Source: JAIBBG01 sp046304755 (GTDB lineage: Bacteria; Bacteroidota; Bacteroidia; Flavobacteriales_D; Sanyastnellaceae). From it: a stretch of DNA of 6,734 bases. Location: assembly GCA_046304755.1 (NCBI GenBank), contig JBKCDO010000072.1, forward strand, positions 1 through 6,734, in the 5' to 3' direction. Positions 6,401 through 6,734 of the stretch are shown piece by piece. The stretch's first letter is position 1, and the number at the start of each line of letters is the position of its first letter. Under the pieces are notes generated by a model, which ran no database searches, was not told the origin of the DNA, and saw only the letters and a list, made by a program, of their open reading frames with translations. Made by a program: the position numbers and the translations under genes.

Positions 6401-6734
6401 ACAGCGTTGGTTGGATTAAACAATGGTCAGGTGCGCGTGTATGCATCGAATGCCTGCGGAATGTCCAAGAAATTCTCGCGTTATGTTGGCCCAATCAATT
6501 GTACACGCTCAGAGACTGCTCTGGGATTGGATGTTTGGCCAAACCCGGCAGGTGAAAGAGTACAGTTTGGACATGGTGACCGTCAACCTGAAACTCTTGA
6601 GATTTACGACATGCTTGGTAAAGAAATTTACCGTGGCAGTTGGATAGGAGAGTGGAACGTCGAAACACTCGAGGCCGGTATTTACTTCGTTCGCGCTACA
6701 CTCAATGGAGAGAGTGTGGTGAAGCGATTGGAAG
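344..6734 (+). CDS. Giant multidomain T9SS-secreted surface protein (3' end cut by window)
   Basis: One uninterrupted frame of about 2,130 codons, still open at the right edge. ATG 344 is the first start after the in-frame stop TAA 293-295 and the only one giving a charged N-terminus (MKSF) before the hydrophobic core; Met9 and Met12 would lose it. Domains in order: signal peptide, LamG, split Ig-like domain carrying an SBBP-type propeller, GCDST module, second split Ig-like domain carrying a kelch-like propeller, TSP3-like six-cysteine repeat array, GCDST module, two Ig-like domains, two PKD-like domains, T9SS type A sorting domain. The expected route is Sec export to the periplasm, then T9SS across the outer membrane, with the C-terminal domain removed and the protein anchored or released. 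LamG, propeller and Ig-like modules suggest glycan or protein binding and adhesion, but this is inference: no catalytic motif was recognised. Usage shifts from GC-rich to AT-rich codons in the LamG core and kelch insert. Confidence 0.93.
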   Translation, partial: MKSFYSSAMLAMVLATTFNLFYSTDCSAQLPSYVPSNGLVAWYPFNGNANDESGNGNNGVVNGAVLTADRNGNINSSYDFNGSNFISCAIQNIPFGNQARTISFFANQSAVSSSDNTAGSIFHWGQISFNNRFCCLYWPSAPTIIGEANDACNGCSGSVAYGSASLGLSTWNHVVISFDGQYSRCYINGILNFSAVKSYNTSATTLFIGKAVDSHHNGEYFKGKIDDFGIWNRALSEAEVQALYTSQSTPVCNLGVISTPESTICAGESVNLVAVPAATAGGCFNPKVKQAGNQNFAITSTHRDGQGNYYMSGAYTGSTTIDGITISGIGNRDIFLAKYNSCGQIQWVTRGGSSGDQDYAGEGSHGIATDAAGNVYIVGRYNQAFTFYGANSTTFSAPWTSTSNGNHQDGFLVKLNNSGQVVWGASLRGTSNDGFVGVAVDGAGNPVVTGGFNGCCPSSFAVTIYGPNGSVPVSSFGSNYGSGLVVKFDASGNILWKAAVYNRDTGLSSVAIDGSNNIYITSSFRSWSNGTAAQFIDASGANNSLFNPGIGLGFLVKLNASGNWQWGTTFGNVGDGVGSLTSGSDVAVDASGNPWVVGYFRGAQATVYSTNGSNLSIPASTNDIGFLISYNASGVAQSVVTRQQSTGSTYYRSLAIANDKIVVAGHFTGANAGLSDILLANYTAAGSFIDAQTAGGAGDDYGLSIIPSNSSFAVCGSTAGGFTLDGVSVPSACTYLWNLGAGQGQATVSWSNGATTSSTQVSPAATTTYTATFSDGSNTCSQEVVVNVSQPSSSSIEASIIEGETYDFNGQLLSTAGTYEAVLANAAGCDSTVTLTLSVEPLQLNCSASASASAICASDSVVLEVGGLEPCSVSDQPQWELLIPSSGYVGSQINFNTTGFDSQNSKFYSVLKNGSVNRVYCFDMNTNTVSTLTSNGGPGELYNYAFDFTNQRLVASRAGRDVVYTLPLNGGTWQQIGSGGFDAESYGGRAFWNPISNRFGYFGGYGYYAMKNWIWESTSTGWVNPYANNNNCNPAKRNTQFAPNAAGNKLFIFSGQGSCDGNQFASSCALGSPWQTDVGQYCWLRDLYELDLSNYQFTQILAPNNQSIAREGSFTYDYDNDDFYIIGGYVPSGNYSQNQNNYGNSYSMEVLRFRRGQDNGFAPISVGGAVPPTPNNSVGYGTSVYDANNNRIIYVRTDGVWALNLASPCPQSYAWSTGETTPSITVNPSETTAYSVTVTQGDQTCTSEVTIEVSPNETYFADADGDGFGNFEMPLTTCDGFIPDGYTLDNSDCNDADPLNYPFAPCDDGDACTIEDVYQLDCTCAGFFADSDGDGTCDADEQCQGVPEPNTACDDNDPCTINDVIQADCNCFGTVVDEDNDGVCDIYDTCVGPEVGSACDDNDPCTVDDVILADCSCVGTFADADNDGTCDANDLCAGPEAGAACDDNDPCTVNDVILADCSCVGTFADADNDGTCDANDNCAGPEAGTACDDNDPCTVDDVILADCSCAGTFADADNDGTCDANDNCAGPEAGAACDDNDPCTVNDIIREDCSCIGVFVDSDEDGVCDAFDLCAGPEAGAACDDNDPCTVDDVILADCSCAGTFSDSDNDGVCDASDLCFGPEPGSACDDGNPCTINDSVNEACTCIGEPVSVSTSFTSVTACDNYVWNGLQYTQSGTYAFETTNTSGCDSIATLELIIRQSSIAAQSATASSATITAGQSVTLTVVGGSLGTDAQWLWYSGSCGGTLLGQGTSITVTPASTTTYFVQAVGACNNTACASVTVQVASVPCGPQTVSASSTAICAGNAVTLSVTGVLASGAVWKWYKNGCGLGTAVGTGAAVAVIPTANTTYFVRAEGGSCGVTTCLSVAITVSAVPAKPTVITGPTTALCSQQGVVYSTPQLAGVISYLWTVPTGATIVSGQGTSTITVNFGSAIGPNSTCGYTGICVSALNGCGASLHHCMQVSLTPGIPSGINASPNVCRFEEATFSVVNPIAGLTYTWEVPNNWQILSGQGTATMTALVGLNNGQVRVYASNACGMSKKFSRYVGPINCTRSETALGLDVWPNPAGERVQFGHGDRQPETLEIYDMLGKEIYRGSWIGEWNVETLEAGIYFVRATLNGESVVKRLE
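455..1084 (+). other. LamG / concanavalin A-like lectin domain (residues 38-247)
   Basis: The N-terminal signature reads GLVAWYPFNGNANDESGN, followed by GVVNGAVL and YDFNGSN, as in the LamG-like (Laminin_G_3) domains of Bacteroidota surface proteins. The middle has the usual strand W-N-H-V-V-I-S-F-D-G followed by CYINGILN. The end reads KIDDFGIWNRALSEAEVQAL, the characteristic closing strand and helix. The length of about 210 residues is normal. Such domains form a beta-sandwich that often binds sugars or proteins and often binds calcium; the ligand cannot be predicted. The core is AT-rich while both ends are GC-rich. Confidence 0.85.
1097..1189 (+). other. First half of split Ig-like domain 1 (residues 252-282)
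   Basis: Residues 252-282 include ISTPESTICAGESVNLVA, the usual opening of a CHU_C-associated Ig-like domain (strands A and B, with ICAG.SV.L). In an ordinary domain the next strand, with its Y.W motif, follows within a few residues. Here it appears only at residue 735, after a complete beta-propeller. Cys265 is the strand-B cysteine that would normally pair with the strand-F cysteine, here Cys780. Joined, the two halves give about 87 residues, a normal domain length. Confidence 0.7.
1190..2539 (+). other. SBBP-type seven-bladed beta-propeller (residues 283-732)
   Basis: Repeating blades carry an Asp-x-x-Gly-Asn-x-Tyr-type turn, a V.G strand and a D.FL.KYN..G...W strand. Turn residues lie near 303, 370, 441, 513, 589, 659 and 709. 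Clear FLAKYN / FLVKLN / LVVKFD / FLVKLN / FLISYN / ILLANY strands follow blades 1-6. The seventh blade lacks that strand at the C-terminus, while the N-terminal piece FNPKVKQAGNQ looks like it, so the ring probably closes by a 'velcro' blade using both ends. SBBP (beta-propeller repeat) domains are common in secreted bacterial proteins and are thought to be interaction platforms. G+C here resembles the flanking Ig-like sequence, unlike the second propeller. Confidence 0.75.
2540..2707 (+). other. Second half of split Ig-like domain 1 (residues 733-788)
   Basis: CTYLWNLG, then VSWSNGATTSSTQVSPAATT and TYTATFSDGSNTCSQEVVVNV, are strands C to G of a CHU_C-type Ig-like domain (Y.W..G..T.. ..VSP..TTTYT.T......C......V.V). 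No strand A/B signature precedes it directly. The matching first half is at residues 252-282, on the far side of the propeller. Cys780 is the expected disulfide partner of Cys265. Confidence 0.7.
2717..2863 (+). other. GCDST module 1 (residues 792-840)
   Basis: A roughly 45-residue beta-rich module with IIEGETYDFNGQLLSTAGTY followed by GCDSTVTLTLSV. It is the variant form of a repeat widespread in T9SS cargo proteins (ACDSYTWNG..Y..SGTY.......GCDSTATL.L.I). This copy lacks the first Cys of the family and has Glu-Gly-Glu in its place. It acts as a spacer between the two split Ig-like domains. Binding activity is unknown. Confidence 0.6.
2873..2953 (+). other. First half of split Ig-like domain 2 (residues 844-870)
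   Basis: LNCSASASASAICASDSVVL and then EVGGLEP match strands A and B of a CHU_C-type Ig-like domain, as in the first split domain. The chain leaves the Ig fold after VGG, where the first one also leaves after AGG. The missing strands C-G are at residues 1209-1255. Cys856 (strand B) is the likely partner of Cys1245 (strand F). The SASASASA run comes from a 12-base tandem duplication. Confidence 0.65.
2882..2905 (+). repeat. In-frame 12-bp tandem duplication (Ser-Ala-Ser-Ala)
   Basis: TCTGCTAGTGCT occurs twice back to back, at 2882-2893 and 2894-2905, with no mismatch. The unit is four codons, so the frame is kept and the peptide becomes SASASASA in strand A of split Ig-like domain 2. Identical synonymous codons indicate a recent duplication. 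Confidence 0.9.
2957..3967 (+). other. Kelch-like six-bladed beta-propeller (residues 872-1208)
   Basis: About 337 residues with six kelch-like blades. Each pairs a strand such as SKFYSVLK, QRLVASRAG, NRFGYFGGYG, NKLFIFSGQG, DDFYIIGGYV or NRIIYVRTDG with an outer strand such as NRVYCFDMNTN, DVVYTLPLNGGTW, WIWESTSTGW, DLYELDLSNYQF, EVLRFRRGQDNGF or VWALN. Gly-Gly turns and the D-L-Y-E-L-D-L strand are typical of kelch/galactose-oxidase-type propellers. No copper-site or other catalytic residues were recognised, so a binding role is likelier. G+C is about 40%, lower than the flanks, with heavy use of AAT, TAT and TTT. Blade count is by eye. Confidence 0.65.
3968..4108 (+). other. Second half of split Ig-like domain 2 (residues 1209-1255)
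   Basis: CPQSYAWSTGETTPSITVNP followed by SETTAYSVTVTQGDQTC and SEVTIEV is an almost textbook second half of a CHU_C-type Ig-like domain (Y.WSTG.TT.SI.V.P..TT.Y.VTVT....C). It starts right after the kelch-like insert. Joined to residues 844-870 it gives about 74 residues, a normal length. G+C rises again close to this boundary. Confidence 0.75.
4118..4258 (+). other. TSP3-like calcium-binding lead-in (residues 1259-1305)
   Basis: Residues 1259-1305 begin YFADADGDGFGNFE, a D.DGDG.G calcium-loop motif. Then come a TTCDG.IPDGYT segment and DNSDCNDADPLNYP. This is the frequent Bacteroidota unit YADADGDG.G......C..P.GYV.DN.DC.D.D....P, related to thrombospondin type 3 repeats. It probably binds calcium and caps the N-terminal end of the repeat stalk. 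Confidence 0.75.
4259..5293 (+). repeat. Tandem six-cysteine calcium-loop repeat array, 138-bp period (residues 1306-1650)
   Basis: Repeat units start at 4259, 4400, 4538, 4676, 4814, 4952, 5090 and 5228. The first is 141 bases, the next six exactly 138 bases (46 residues), and the last a truncated half-unit ending near 5293. A unit reads CDDNDPCTVDDVILADCSC, then a short linker, DADNDGTCDANDLC and AGPEAGA. It combines a CDD.DPCT..D..DC.C cysteine module with a D.DNDG.CD loop typical of thrombospondin type 3 calcium sites. There are six cysteines per full unit. Calcium and disulfides should make a rigid stalk projecting the propellers from the cell surface (inference). The units at 4538 and 4676 share an identical 35-base block (4574-4608 and 4712-4746), showing recent expansion or homogenisation. 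Confidence 0.9.
5281..5308 (+). repeat. 14-bp tandem duplication that sets the reading frame
   Basis: CTGTATCGGTGAGC occurs twice back to back, at 5281-5294 and 5295-5308, without mismatch. Fourteen is not a multiple of three, so the copies are read in different frames: the first gives Cys-Ile-Gly-Glu, the second Val-Ser-Val-Ser. With one copy only, the frame would run into TAA at 5338-5340. It lies exactly where the calcium-loop array ends and the next module begins. Confidence 0.9.
5309..5449 (+). other. GCDST module 2 (residues 1656-1702)
   Basis: VTACDNYVWNGLQYTQSGTY, then a TTNTSGCDSIATLELII strand, is a canonical copy of the ACDSY.WNG..Y..SGTY......GCDS.ATL.L.I module found in many T9SS cargo proteins. 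It has the first Cys (1664) that module 1 lacks, so a Cys1664-Cys1690 disulfide is plausible. It sits directly after the calcium-loop array. Confidence 0.7.
5450..5707 (+). other. Ig-like domain 3, CHU_C type (residues 1703-1788)
   Basis: ATITAGQSVTLTVVGGSLG leads directly to WLWYSGSCGG, TSITVTPASTTTYFVQAVG and CASVTVQV. This is the uninterrupted Ig-like form with the W.WY.GSCGG signature. It lacks the usual Cys before AGQSV (Ala-Thr-Ile-Thr instead of xxIC). Its contiguous strands B and C show what the two split domains look like without an insert. Confidence 0.8.
5708..5971 (+). other. Ig-like domain 4, CHU_C type (residues 1789-1876)
   Basis: VSASSTAICAGNAVTLSVTG is followed by VWKWYKNGCGLG and NTTYFVRAEGGSCGVTTC, then a V.I.V strand. 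It is a close relative of the preceding domain, with the ICAG cysteine retained. It is intact and acts as a spacer near the C-terminus. The role is structural by analogy with other T9SS cargo. Confidence 0.8.
5972..6247 (+). other. PKD-like domain 1 (residues 1877-1968)
   Basis: AKPTVITGPTTALCSQQGVV, then ISYLWTVPTGATIVSGQGTS and ITVNFG, and later YTGICVSALNGCGAS, match the Bacteroidota PKD-like domain pattern (P..I.G....C......Y......Y.W.VP.GA.I.SGQGT..I.V.F......V.A.N.CG.S). It is a beta-sandwich spacer commonly found just before T9SS sorting domains. Confidence 0.75.
6248..6508 (+). other. PKD-like domain 2 (residues 1969-2055)
   Basis: GIPSGINASPNVCRFEEATF is followed by TYTWEVPNNWQILSGQGTAT and VRVYASNACGMSKKFSRYV. 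This repeats the Y.W.VP......SGQGT...V......V.A.N.CG.S pattern of the preceding domain. It ends in a short linker with Cys2053 leading to the sorting domain. Confidence 0.75.
6521..6734 (+). other. T9SS type A C-terminal sorting domain (residues 2060-end, partial)
   Basis: LGLDVWPNPAGERVQF is the typical opening of a type A sorting domain (V.PNPA...). It continues ETLEIYDMLGKEIYRG, EWNVETLEAGIYFVRA and NGESVVKRLE, matching the L.IYD..G........ ....D...L..GIY.V......G....K.. pattern. The window cuts it a few residues before its expected end. The domain directs export by the T9SS translocon and is usually cleaved off with anchoring to A-LPS in Porphyromonas-type systems; whether that holds here is unknown. 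Confidence 0.9.

Noticed and set aside
5575..6647. Several short frames on both strands over the Ig-like, PKD-like and sorting domains
   Set aside because: All overlap the sense frame, none shows a domain, and the sense frame carries continuous family motifs to the window end.

Overview
The window holds one very long open reading frame on the + strand. It starts at ATG 344 and runs without a stop past the right edge: about 2,130 codons are visible and only the last few appear to be missing. It encodes a giant, cysteine-rich, multidomain secreted protein with an N-terminal Sec signal peptide and a C-terminal type IX secretion (T9SS) type A sorting domain. That pairing, with the CHU_C-type Ig-like, PKD-like and calcium-loop repeats between them, points to a Bacteroidota bacterium (Flavobacteriia/Sphingobacteriia-like). 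The genus cannot be told from this sequence.

Layout. Positions 1-343 are non-coding: short repeats at 2-34 and 49-80, then AT-rich sequence up to the start codon. The protein then runs: signal peptide (residues 1-28), LamG/concanavalin-like domain (about 38-247), first half of an Ig-like domain (252-282), seven-bladed SBBP-type beta-propeller (283-732), second half of that Ig-like domain (733-788), a small 'WNG...GCDST' module (792-840), first half of a second Ig-like domain (844-870), six-bladed kelch-like propeller (872-1208), second half of that Ig-like domain (1209-1255), an acidic thrombospondin-type-3-like lead-in (1259-1305), a tandem array of seven full and one partial six-cysteine calcium-loop repeats of 46 residues (1306-1650), a second 'WNG...GCDST' module (1656-1702), two CHU_C-type Ig-like domains (1703-1876), two PKD-like domains (1877-2055) and the T9SS sorting domain (2060-end).

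The most striking feature is that both propellers sit inside Ig-like domains, at the same place in the Ig fold, each bracketed by a cysteine on either side. The protein reads as an Ig-like scaffold with two large propellers plugged into one loop position, followed by a stiff calcium-binding, disulfide-rich stalk and a cell-surface sorting tail. The inferred role is a surface-exposed or released adhesin or glycan/protein-binding protein. No catalytic domain was recognised.

Base composition is mosaic. The LamG core (541-1020, about 37% G+C by hand count) and the kelch insert (3001-3960, about 40%) are AT-rich against sampled neighbouring lines at about 52-60%. With several exact internal tandem duplications, this suggests assembly by domain shuffling and repeat expansion. 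No RNA gene, mobile element, CRISPR array or second protein-coding gene was found.
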